This document shows, in pieces, positions 1-5,531 of a DNA stretch of 5,531 bases. This DNA is from Xanthobacteraceae bacterium (GTDB taxonomy: Bacteria > Pseudomonadota > Alphaproteobacteria > Rhizobiales > Xanthobacteraceae): assembly GCA_030043285.1 (NCBI GenBank), contig JASHXZ010000100.1, forward strand, positions 1 through 5,531. The letters are read 5' to 3'. The translations under genes and the position numbers were made by a program. The notes beneath the pieces were generated by a model that saw nothing but the letters and a program-made list of their open reading frames with translations, was not told the origin of the DNA and searched no databases. Numbering within the stretch: position 1 is the stretch's first letter; each line of letters starts with the position of its first letter.

Positions 1-1950
1 TTCCAGACCGAGATCGACAGCGCCGGCGAACTCGCCAAGAACTGCGATCTCGTCGTTGCCGCCGACGGACTGAACTCGAAAACCCGCCGCGAGTTTGCCG
101 AAACCTTCAAGCCCGCCATCGATTTGCGCAAGAACAAGTTCGTCTGGCTCGGCACGCGGCAAAAATTCGACGACGCCTTCACCTTCATCTTCGAGGAGAC
201 CGAGCACGGCTGGGTGTGGGCGCACGCCTATCAGTTCGACGCCGAGACCGCGACCTTCATCGTCGAATGCGCGGAAGCGACCTGGCAGAAATTCGGCTTC
301 GGCGCCATGAGCCGGGATGAATCCTGCCGCGCTTGCGAGCGCATTTTCGAGAAATATCTCGGCGGCCATAGGCTGATGTCGAACGCTTCACACATCCGCG
401 GCTCGGCTTGGCTGAACTTTCCCCGCGTGCTGTGCGCGAAGTGGTCACACCAGAACATCGTGCTGATGGGCGACGCCGCCGCCACCGCGCATTTCTCGAT
501 CGGCTCCGGCACCAAGCTCGCCATGGAGAGCGCAGTGTCGATGGCCGACTATCTGCACAGCGAGCCGACCTTGCAGGCGGCGTTCGCCAAATACGAGAAC
601 GCGCGGCGCACCGAAGTGCTGCGCCTGCAATCGGCGGCGCGCAATTCGATGGAATGGTTCGAGGACGTCGAGCGCTACCTTCACCTCGATCCGGTGCAGT
701 TCAATTATTCGCTGCTGACGCGCTCGCAGCGCATCAGCCACGAGAATTTGCGGCTGCGCGACAAGAGCTGGCTGGAAGGCGCCGAGGCCTGGTTCCAGCA
801 TCGCGCCGGCGCCGGCGACAACGCCGTGCGCCGGCCGATGTTCGCACCGTTGCGGCTGCGCGAACTGCGCCTGAAGAATCGCGTCGTGGTGTCGCCGATG
901 GCGCAGTACAAGGCGGTCGACGGCTGCCCGACCGACTGGCATCTCGTGCATTACGGCGAGCGCGCCAAGGGCGGCGCCGGCCTCGTCTGCATCGAGATGA
1001 CCTGCGTGAGCGCCGAGGGCCGCATCACGCCCGGCTGCACCGGGCTGTACAAGCCCGAGCACGAGGCGGCGTGGCAGCGCATTGTCGATTTCGTCCACGC
1101 CGAAACCGACGCCAAAATATGCTGCCAGATCGGCCATTCCGGCCCGAAGGGTTCGACCCAGCTCGGCTGGGAGGAGATGGACGCGCCGCTGCAAAGCGGC
1201 AACTGGCCGGTGATGGCGGCGTCGGCCACCGCCTGGTCGCCGCGCAATCAGACGGCTCGCGCCATGGACCGCGTCGACATGGATCGGGTGCGGGATCAAT
1301 TTGTTGCTGCGGCCGCAATGGCCGCGCGGGCAGGCTTCGACATGCTCGAAATCCACTGCGCGCACGGTTATCTGCTGTCGTCGTTCATCACGCCGTTGAC
1401 CAATCGCCGCACCGACGAATACGGCGGCACGCTGGAAAACCGTATGCGCTATCCGCTGGAGATTTTTCACGCGGTGCGCGCGGTCTGGCCGGCGGAGAAA
1501 CCGATCTCGATGCGCATTTCCGCCAACGACTGGGTGGGTGACGAGGGCATCACACCGCAGCATGCCGTCGCCATCGCCGGCATGCTGCATGAAGCCGGCG
1601 TCGACATCTGCGACGTGTCTGCGGGCCAGACCTCGATCCGCGCGCAGCCGGTCTACGGCCGCATGTTCCAGACGCCGTTCTCCGACCGCATCCGCAACGA
1701 GACCGGCATGGCCACCATGGCGGTCGGCAACATCTTTGAGCCCGACCATGTCAACTCGATCCTGATGGCGGGCCGCGCCGATCTGGTCTGCCTCGCCCGG
1801 CCGCATCTCGCCGATCCGTATTGGACCTTGCATGCCGCAGCCAAGCTCGGCGACCGCGGCGAAACCTGGCCGGCGCCGTATTACGCCGGCCGCGACCAAC
1901 TTTATCGGCTGACCGGCGGCGGCGAGCCGGTAGCTCCGGCGGCGGTCTGA
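1..1950 (+). CDS. Bifunctional aryl-CoA monooxygenase/OYE-type reductase (2-aminobenzoyl-CoA or salicylyl-CoA family), 5'-truncated
   Basis: The reading frame is open from the first base, so the N-terminus, including the FAD-binding GxGxxG, lies upstream; 649 residues and the TGA at 1948-1950 are present. Residues 1-280 are the rest of an FAD aromatic hydroxylase. DLVVAADG (about 16-23) is its DG motif and [20 protein letters not shown] (157-176) its FAD-ribityl GD motif. From about residue 280 ([20 protein letters not shown]) a complete Old Yellow Enzyme TIM barrel follows, with [10 protein letters not shown] (376-385), HCAHGYL (452-458, the paired His that bind substrate oxygen in OYEs) and [14 protein letters not shown] (468-481). 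This fusion is the architecture of 2-aminobenzoyl-CoA monooxygenase/reductase, a cytosolic enzyme that uses O2 and NADH to hydroxylate and then hydrogenate the ring of the CoA ester; homologues are also named salicylyl-CoA 5-hydroxylase. Family and fusion are clear. The exact substrate is inferred from the neighbouring CoA ligase and beta-oxidation genes. Confidence 0.93.
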   Translation, partial: FQTEIDSAGELAKNCDLVVAADGLNSKTRREFAETFKPAIDLRKNKFVWLGTRQKFDDAFTFIFEETEHGWVWAHAYQFDAETATFIVECAEATWQKFGFGAMSRDESCRACERIFEKYLGGHRLMSNASHIRGSAWLNFPRVLCAKWSHQNIVLMGDAAATAHFSIGSGTKLAMESAVSMADYLHSEPTLQAAFAKYENARRTEVLRLQSAARNSMEWFEDVERYLHLDPVQFNYSLLTRSQRISHENLRLRDKSWLEGAEAWFQHRAGAGDNAVRRPMFAPLRLRELRLKNRVVVSPMAQYKAVDGCPTDWHLVHYGERAKGGAGLVCIEMTCVSAEGRITPGCTGLYKPEHEAAWQRIVDFVHAETDAKICCQIGHSGPKGSTQLGWEEMDAPLQSGNWPVMAASATAWSPRNQTARAMDRVDMDRVRDQFVAAAAMAARAGFDMLEIHCAHGYLLSSFITPLTNRRTDEYGGTLENRMRYPLEIFHAVRAVWPAEKPISMRISANDWVGDEGITPQHAVAIAGMLHEAGVDICDVSAGQTSIRAQPVYGRMFQTPFSDRIRNETGMATMAVGNIFEPDHVNSILMAGRADLVCLARPHLADPYWTLHAAAKLGDRGETWPAPYYAGRDQLYRLTGGGEPVAPAAV

Positions 1951-1951
1951 T

Positions 1952-2716
1952 ATGGCGACGCTCACCGGCCAACATGCGCTCGTCACCGGCGGCGGCAGCG
2001 GCATCGGCGCTGCGATCGCCATGACGCTGGCGCAAGCCGGCGCCATGGTGACGATTTGCGGGCGACGGCGCGAGCCGCTCGCGGCGATTGCGGCGCAGCA
2101 AGCCGGCATTTTCGCCGAACCGGCCGATGTCACCGACCGCGACGCGATGATCCATCTCTACAAACAGGCGGAAACGGCGCGCGGGCCCTTCAGCATCGTG
2201 GTCGCGAATGCCGGCGGCGCAAAAAGCGCGCCCGCGGAAGACGTCACGGCGCAGATGTGGAATGATACGCTGAACGTCAATCTCACCGGTGCATTCTTCT
2301 CCGTGCAGCCGGCGCTCGCCGGCCTGCGGGCGCGTGGTTTCGGCCGGATCGTCTTTATTGCTTCCACCGCCGGCCTGAGAGGCGCGGCTTACGTTGCGCC
2401 TTACGTCGCCGCCAAGCACGGCGTCATCGGTTTGATGCGCGCGCTCGCGGCGGAGACCGTAAAGCACGGCATCACGGTCAATGCCGTGTGCCCCGGCTAT
2501 ACCGAAACACCGATGCTCGAAGGAGCCATCGCGCACATCGTTGCAACAACGAAGCGCGATGCCGCCGCGGCGCGCGCGGCGCTCACGAGCAAAAATCCGC
2601 AGGGCCGCTTCATCACGCCCGCCGAAGTCGCTGCTGCAGTGTTGTGGCTATGTGGCGAGGCAACGGCGGGCATCACTGGTCAGGCCATCGCGATATCCGG
2701 AGGCGAGACATGGTGA
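1952..2716 (+). CDS. SDR family NAD(P)-dependent oxidoreductase (3-hydroxyacyl-CoA dehydrogenase-like)
   Basis: A complete 254-residue classical short-chain dehydrogenase, the usual length. Visible motifs are TGGGSGIG (12-19, dinucleotide binding), D59-V60, NAG (86-88), the catalytic Asn in NVN (110), Ser138, the Y151-xxx-K155 pair (YVAAK) and PG (181-182) before the substrate loop. No acidic residue ends the second beta strand; the sequence there is CGRRR (37-41), which fits NADP(H) somewhat better than NAD(H), but this is only a residue-based guess. The ATG lies 1 nt after the monooxygenase stop with no strong Shine-Dalgarno, so translation is probably coupled to the upstream gene. In this setting it most likely oxidises or reduces a hydroxy/keto group on the ring-derived CoA intermediate. 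The SDR call is firm; the reaction is inferred from context. Confidence 0.93.
   Translation: MATLTGQHALVTGGGSGIGAAIAMTLAQAGAMVTICGRRREPLAAIAAQQAGIFAEPADVTDRDAMIHLYKQAETARGPFSIVVANAGGAKSAPAEDVTAQMWNDTLNVNLTGAFFSVQPALAGLRARGFGRIVFIASTAGLRGAAYVAPYVAAKHGVIGLMRALAAETVKHGITVNAVCPGYTETPMLEGAIAHIVATTKRDAAAARAALTSKNPQGRFITPAEVAAAVLWLCGEATAGITGQAIAISGGETW
2699..2703 (+). promoter_or_regulatory. Ribosome binding site of the MarR gene
   Basis: GGAGG, 6 nt before ATG 2710, lies inside the last codons of the SDR gene. It fixes the MarR start and rules out the longer in-frame extension into the SDR coding region. Confidence 0.8.
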
Positions 2717-3210
2717 GCGCGCCGCTACCCTCCCCCGCCGCACGGCTCGACGGCAAGAAGGAAAAAGAAAGCGACAGCAAGGCGCGGCTACGCCTGTGGA
2801 TTCGGCTGCTTCGCGCCAGCCGCCTGATCGAAGGCATGGCGCGCGAGCGTTTGAAGGCGCAATTTGGCGCCACGCTGCCGCGCTTCGACGTCATGGCGGC
2901 CCTGTTCCGCCAACCGGATGGCATGCTGATGAGCGAGATTTCGCGCTTCCTCATGGTGTCCAACGGCATCGTCACCGGCATCGTCGATCGCCTGGTCGCC
3001 GATGGTTTTGTCGCGCGCTCGCAGCGCAACGGCGACCGCCGCACCTCGTTCATCACGCTGACCCGCAAGGGCCGCGCGGGGTTCGCCACCATGGCGGCCG
3101 CGCACGAAAGCTGGATCAACGAGCTTCTGGGCGGCATCTCGGCGCGCGACGCCGAGCAGATGTCGGCCAAGCTGAAATCGTTCCGCAGCGATTGGGAGGG
3201 CGAAGCATGA
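2710..3210 (+). CDS. MarR-family transcriptional regulator
   Basis: A 166-residue cytosolic winged-helix protein. A basic N-terminal stretch (KKEKE, about 16-20) precedes the dimerisation helix. [11 protein letters not shown] (56-66), the recognition-helix region [21 protein letters not shown] (about 74-94) and the wing [21 protein letters not shown] (about 101-121, with the typical D-R-R and LTxKG) define the MarR fold. The start is set by GGAGG at 2699-2703, 6 nt before ATG 2710. That ATG overlaps the SDR stop by 7 nt, so longer in-frame extensions to 2488 would run through the SDR gene and are rejected. A GTG at 2713 is a possible alternative start. MarR relatives in aromatic-acid clusters, such as BadR and CouR of Rhodopseudomonas, respond to CoA-thioester intermediates, so autoregulation of this operon by an aryl-CoA or reduced-ring CoA is a reasonable inference. 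No operator is visible because the operon promoter is outside the window. Confidence 0.93.
   Translation: MVSAPLPSPAARLDGKKEKESDSKARLRLWIRLLRASRLIEGMARERLKAQFGATLPRFDVMAALFRQPDGMLMSEISRFLMVSNGIVTGIVDRLVADGFVARSQRNGDRRTSFITLTRKGRAGFATMAAAHESWINELLGGISARDAEQMSAKLKSFRSDWEGEA
3194..3200 (+). promoter_or_regulatory. Ribosome binding site of the crotonase gene
   Basis: GGGAGGG, 6 nt before ATG 3207, is embedded in the final MarR codons. Together with the ATGA stop/start overlap it fixes the start and suggests translational coupling between the regulator and the crotonase. Confidence 0.8.
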
Positions 3211-4037
3211 GCGCCGCCACGACCGCGACCAGTATGGCCGGTTTCAAGCCGCAGCATTTTCTCTGGCGCGTCGACGGCGCGGTTGGAATCATCGAGCTCA
3301 ACCGGCCGGAGCGCAAAAACCCGCTCACCTTCGAATCCTATGCCGAGTTGCGCGATGCGTTCCGCGCGCTGCGCGCCGCCGATGACATTCACGCCGTCGT
3401 GTGGCTGCCCAATGGCGGCAATTTTTGCTCCGGCGGCGACGTGCGCGACATCATCGGCCCGCTGATCGATCAGGACATGAAGGGTCTGCTCGACTTCACG
3501 CGCATGACCGGCGATCTGGTCAAGGCCATGCTGACTTGCGGCAAGCCGATCATCGCCGCGGTCGATGGCGTCGCCGTCGGCGCCGGCGCCATCATCGCCA
3601 TGGCGGCCGATCTGCGGCTAGCCACGCCGGCGGCGCAAACCGCGTTTCTGTTCAACCGCGTCGGGCTTGCCGGCTGCGACATGGGCGCGTGCGCGATCCT
3701 GCCGCGCATCATCGGCCAGGGCCGCGCCGCCGAACTTCTGTACACCGGCCGCGCCATGACGGCGCAGGAAGGCGAGCAATGGGGCTTCTACAACAAGCTC
3801 GTTGCCGGCGCCGCCCTGGAGCCGGAAGCGATGGCGCTCGGCCGCCGCATCGCCAGGGGGCCGACCTTCGCCAACAGCGTCACCAAGACCCAGCTTTATC
3901 AGGAATGGGCGATGAGCCTCGATCAGGCCATCGAGGCCGAGGCGCAGGCGCAAGCGATCTGCATGCAGAGCAAGGATTTCGCCCGCGCCTATCACGCGTT
4001 CATCGCCAAGCAGAAGCCGGTGTTCGAGGGGAATTGA
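3207..4037 (+). CDS. Crotonase-fold enoyl-CoA hydratase/isomerase family protein with atypical active site
   Basis: A 276-residue crotonase-superfamily protein, the usual length. Backbone features that build the CoA oxyanion hole are present: NFCSGGDV (72-79) and [20 protein letters not shown] (118-137). The two catalytic glutamates of true enoyl-CoA hydratases are absent: the first position is Ile129 in GAGAIIAM, and the second falls at Asn150/Arg151. Instead Asp158 in [18 protein letters not shown] (153-170) sits where, by my hand alignment, 4-chlorobenzoyl-CoA dehalogenase has nucleophile Asp145. This suggests a hydrolytic or ring-opening reaction on a CoA thioester rather than simple hydration; it is an inference. 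Start ATG 3207 overlaps the MarR stop as ATGA and has GGGAGGG at 3194-3200, 6 nt upstream. The in-frame Met10 (3234) has no comparable ribosome site. Likely role: a post-dearomatisation step of the aryl-CoA pathway. Confidence 0.9.
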   Translation: MSAATTATSMAGFKPQHFLWRVDGAVGIIELNRPERKNPLTFESYAELRDAFRALRAADDIHAVVWLPNGGNFCSGGDVRDIIGPLIDQDMKGLLDFTRMTGDLVKAMLTCGKPIIAAVDGVAVGAGAIIAMAADLRLATPAAQTAFLFNRVGLAGCDMGACAILPRIIGQGRAAELLYTGRAMTAQEGEQWGFYNKLVAGAALEPEAMALGRRIARGPTFANSVTKTQLYQEWAMSLDQAIEAEAQAQAICMQSKDFARAYHAFIAKQKPVFEGN

Positions 4038-4064
4038 ATGCGTGCTGCAATGACAATCCCAGAT

Positions 4065-4100
4065 TCGTCATTGCCGGGCTTGACCCGGCAATCCATGCTG
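4065..4100 (+). repeat. REP-like palindromic repeat, left arm
   Basis: A 36-nt unit containing a perfect 8-bp hairpin: TTGCCGGG (4071-4078), loop CTTGA, CCCGGCAA (4084-4091). It is an inverted copy (30 of 36 positions identical) of the unit at 4145-4180. The +strand frame through it reads [11 protein letters not shown], a peptide I recognise from spurious ORFs over dispersed intergenic repeats in Bradyrhizobium/Rhodopseudomonas-type genomes. No T-run follows the hairpin, so it is not a classical intrinsic terminator. It starts 27 nt after the crotonase stop. The function is unknown; such elements can stabilise mRNA ends or act as non-autonomous mobile repeats. Confidence 0.85.
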
Positions 4101-4144
4101 CAATTGCGCTTGCACTTTCCTGCAAAGTCTCAAAGACGGCACGT

Positions 4145-4180
4145 CAGCATGGATGCGCGGGTCAAGCCCGCGCATGACGA
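4145..4180 (-). repeat. REP-like palindromic repeat, right arm (inverted copy)
   Basis: The inverted partner of 4065-4100, with its own perfect 9-bp hairpin: ATGCGCGGG (4153-4161), loop TCAAG, CCCGCGCAT (4167-4175). The two arms are separated by 44 nt (4101-4144), which hold only a weak TTGCA/TGCAA stem (4110-4114 with 4121-4125). In RNA the arms could fold individually or pair with each other over about 36 nt, forming one long hairpin spanning 4065-4180. The arm ends 14 nt before the chosen acyl-CoA dehydrogenase start. Read on the minus strand it gives [11 protein letters not shown], another hallmark peptide of these repeats. Confidence 0.85.
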
Positions 4181-4194
4181 GTGAAAGTAGTCCG

Positions 4195-5343
4195 ATGCCC
4201 GACACGACCTTTCTCAGCTGGCCGTTTTTCAGCGAACGCCACCGCTCGCTGGCGCAGGCGATCGAGGCGTGGGCGGCCGCCAATCTACCGGTCGACAATA
4301 GCGACGTGGCGGCTGCCTGCCGCACGCTCGTGCAAAAACTCGGCCGCGACGGTTTTCTCAAACACACCGCGCCCGATCCCGACGCTCCCTCCCCGCTCGA
4401 CGTGCGCGCGCTATGCCTCATCCGCGAGACCTTGGCGCGCTACGACGGCCTTGCCGATTTCGCCTTCGCCATGCAGGGCCTCGGCGCCGGGCCGATCAGC
4501 CTGTTCGGTGATGCCGTGCAACGCCGGTTGCTGGCGCGTACGCGCGCCGGCGAAGCTATCTCTGCGTTTGCATTGACCGAGCAGCAATCCGGCTCCGACG
4601 TTGCCAATATTGCGCTGTCGGCGAAGCGCGACGGTGACGCTTATGTTCTCGACGGCGAAAAAATGTGGATCTCGAACGGCGGCATCGCGGACGTTTACGT
4701 CGTGTTCGCCCGCAGCGGCGAAGGCCCGGGCGCCAAGGGCTTATCCGCTTTTCTCGTCACCGCGGATGCACCGGGCCTAAGCGTCACCGAATCTCTCGAT
4801 GTGATCGCCCCGCATCCATTGGCGCGTATCCGCTTCGATGGCGTGCGTGTACCTGCCTCCGCGCTGGTCGGGGCGCCCGGCGAGGGATTTAAGATCGCCA
4901 TGGCGACGCTGGATATTTTTCGCGCCACTGTCGGCGCCGCCGCGCTCGGCTTCGCCCGCCGCGCGCTCGACGAGACCATCGCTCGTATAAAATCACGAAA
5001 GCTGTTCGGCGGCCCGCTCGCCGACCTGCAGATGGTGCAGGCGCACGTCGCCGACATGGCCGTCGATATCGAAGCCATGGCGCTGCTGGTATACCGCGCC
5101 GCCTGGGCCAAGGATTCGGGCGCGGCCCGCGTCACCCGCGAAGCCTCGATGGCAAAACTGTTCGCCACCGAACGCGCGCAGCACGTGATCGACAAAGCGG
5201 TGCAGCTTCACGGCGGCGACGGCGTGCGCCGCGGCCATATCGTCGAACGGCTCTATCGCGAAATCCGGGCGCTGCGCATCTACGAAGGCGCCTCCGAAGT
5301 GCAGAAAATCGTCATCGCACGGCAAACTCTTGCGGGAGCATGA
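4195..5343 (+). CDS. Acyl-CoA dehydrogenase family protein
   Basis: A 382-residue flavoprotein of standard acyl-CoA dehydrogenase length. The helical N-domain is followed by [12 protein letters not shown] (125-136, FAD/substrate loop), WISNGG (158-163), the beta-domain motif [21 protein letters not shown] (about 206-226), GEGFKIAM (229-236), [12 protein letters not shown] (268-279) and [10 protein letters not shown] (338-347). The C-terminal [15 protein letters not shown] (362-376) places Glu364 at the catalytic-base position of the MCAD-type family. It should oxidise a CoA thioester at the alpha-beta bond, passing electrons to an electron-transfer flavoprotein not seen here. ATG 4195 is preferred because the in-frame ATGs at 4153 and 4174 lie inside the palindromic repeat, and 4195 gives a normal N-terminus. 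Only a weak purine run (GTGAAAG, 4181-4187) precedes it. It is the one gene in the window not tightly coupled to its upstream neighbour. Confidence 0.92.
   Translation: MPDTTFLSWPFFSERHRSLAQAIEAWAAANLPVDNSDVAAACRTLVQKLGRDGFLKHTAPDPDAPSPLDVRALCLIRETLARYDGLADFAFAMQGLGAGPISLFGDAVQRRLLARTRAGEAISAFALTEQQSGSDVANIALSAKRDGDAYVLDGEKMWISNGGIADVYVVFARSGEGPGAKGLSAFLVTADAPGLSVTESLDVIAPHPLARIRFDGVRVPASALVGAPGEGFKIAMATLDIFRATVGAAALGFARRALDETIARIKSRKLFGGPLADLQMVQAHVADMAVDIEAMALLVYRAAWAKDSGAARVTREASMAKLFATERAQHVIDKAVQLHGGDGVRRGHIVERLYREIRALRIYEGASEVQKIVIARQTLAGA
5334..5338 (+). promoter_or_regulatory. Ribosome binding site of the CoA ligase gene
   Basis: GGGAG in the last codons of the acyl-CoA dehydrogenase gene is 7 nt before ATG 5346 and only 1 nt before ATG 5340. 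This decides for the downstream ATG as the ligase start. Confidence 0.65.
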
Positions 5344-5345
5344 TC

Positions 5346-5531
5346 ATGGCATCGCTAGGTCGCTCGGCCCATACCGACACCTTTACGCGCGACAACCTGC
5401 CGCCGTCCCAGCTCTGGCCGGACATTTCGCTCGAGGGTTTTGCGTATCCCGAAGCGCTCAACGCCGGCGTCGAGCTGACCGACACCATGGTCAAGCGCGG
5501 CTTCGGCGATCACGTGGCGCTGATCGGCAAC
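5346..5531 (+). CDS. Benzoate/2-aminobenzoate-CoA ligase family protein, 3'-truncated
   Basis: Only the first 62 residues are in the window; the frame is open to the end. The N-terminus AHTDTFTRDNLPPSQLWPDI (8-27), then YPEALNAGVELTD (34-46) and RGFGDHVALIGN (51-62), resembles the start of AMP-forming benzoate/2-aminobenzoate-CoA ligases, which begin with a similar xAHxDTFxRDxLPPxxxWP segment and a YPxxLN motif. The adenylation and CoA-binding motifs lie beyond the window, so the family call rests on the N-terminus and gene context. The expected role is ATP-dependent activation of the free aromatic acid to its CoA thioester, the entry step that supplies the upstream monooxygenase/reductase. 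ATG 5346 is preferred over ATG 5340 (which overlaps the previous stop as ATGA) because GGGAG at 5334-5338 lies 7 nt before 5346 but only 1 nt before 5340. Confidence 0.8.
   Translation, partial: MASLGRSAHTDTFTRDNLPPSQLWPDISLEGFAYPEALNAGVELTDTMVKRGFGDHVALIGN

Noticed and set aside
124..126. TTG as start of the monooxygenase/reductase
   Set aside because: The same frame is open to base 1 and encodes the conserved DG motif (DLVVAADG) before this codon, so the gene begins upstream of the window.
408..1541. Plus-strand open frame of 377 codons overlapping the first gene in another frame
   Set aside because: The composition is Arg/Ala-rich with no domain, and it lies wholly within conserved coding sequence of the real frame.
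445..2133. Long minus-strand open frame of 562 codons opposite the monooxygenase/reductase and SDR genes
   Set aside because: It is low-complexity Arg/Ala/His-rich translation with no family motif, antisense to two well-supported enzymes; such frames are common in GC-rich coding DNA.
4071..4091. Intrinsic terminator after the crotonase gene
   Set aside because: The hairpin is perfect but lacks a following T-run and is one of a pair of dispersed REP-like units, so termination cannot be claimed from sequence.
4043..4104. 9-bp direct repeat TGCTGCAAT at 4043-4051 and 4096-4104 as a target-site duplication of the repeat element
   Set aside because: The second copy lies partly inside the left arm rather than flanking the whole element, so it does not behave as an insertion duplication.
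4153..4194. Longer N-terminus for the acyl-CoA dehydrogenase from ATG 4153 or 4174
   Set aside because: These codons lie in the palindromic repeat and add a repeat-derived peptide (MRGSSPRMT) not expected in the family.
5340..5345. ATG 5340 as ligase start, giving an ATGA overlap with the previous gene
   Set aside because: GGGAG is only 1 nt away from it, whereas ATG 5346 has normal 7-nt spacing; it remains a minor alternative.

Overview
The window is GC-rich, and its third-codon-position bias and one intergenic repeat point to an alphaproteobacterium of the Bradyrhizobium/Rhodopseudomonas (Hyphomicrobiales) type. The repeat reads as [15 protein letters not shown] peptides when translated, a signature I know from spurious ORFs in those genomes. 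This taxonomic call is an inference; no RNA gene or marker gene is present.

All six genes lie on the + strand and look like one operon, with both ends cut by the window. In order they are: (1) a 5'-truncated fusion of an FAD aromatic monooxygenase and an Old Yellow Enzyme-type FMN reductase, annotated in databases as 'bifunctional salicylyl-CoA 5-hydroxylase/oxidoreductase' or 2-aminobenzoyl-CoA monooxygenase/reductase; (2) a short-chain dehydrogenase; (3) a MarR-family regulator; (4) a crotonase-fold protein; (5) an acyl-CoA dehydrogenase; (6) the first 62 codons of a benzoate/2-aminobenzoate-CoA ligase-like protein. Genes 1-2 are 1 nt apart, 2-3 overlap by 7 nt, 3-4 overlap by 4 nt (ATGA), and 5-6 are 2 nt apart. 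The only real gap, 157 nt between genes 4 and 5, holds a pair of inverted REP-like palindromes.

The set matches the aerobic 'CoA-thioester' route for 2-aminobenzoate (anthranilate) first described in Azoarcus evansii. A ligase makes the aryl-CoA, and the fused monooxygenase/reductase hydroxylates and then reduces the ring to a non-aromatic cyclohexenone-CoA. Dehydrogenase, crotonase and acyl-CoA dehydrogenase steps then process the ring in a beta-oxidation-like way. Salicylyl-CoA or a related aryl-CoA is an alternative substrate that the sequence alone cannot exclude. The MarR protein is probably a local regulator responding to an aryl-CoA or a ring-reduced CoA intermediate.

The points most worth following up are the crotonase, which lacks both catalytic glutamates of enoyl-CoA hydratases but carries an Asp where 4-chlorobenzoyl-CoA dehalogenase has its nucleophile, and the intergenic palindrome pair, whose two arms differ only by compensated base-pair changes. 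I see no wholly new system; the cluster belongs to a known but thinly characterised pathway.
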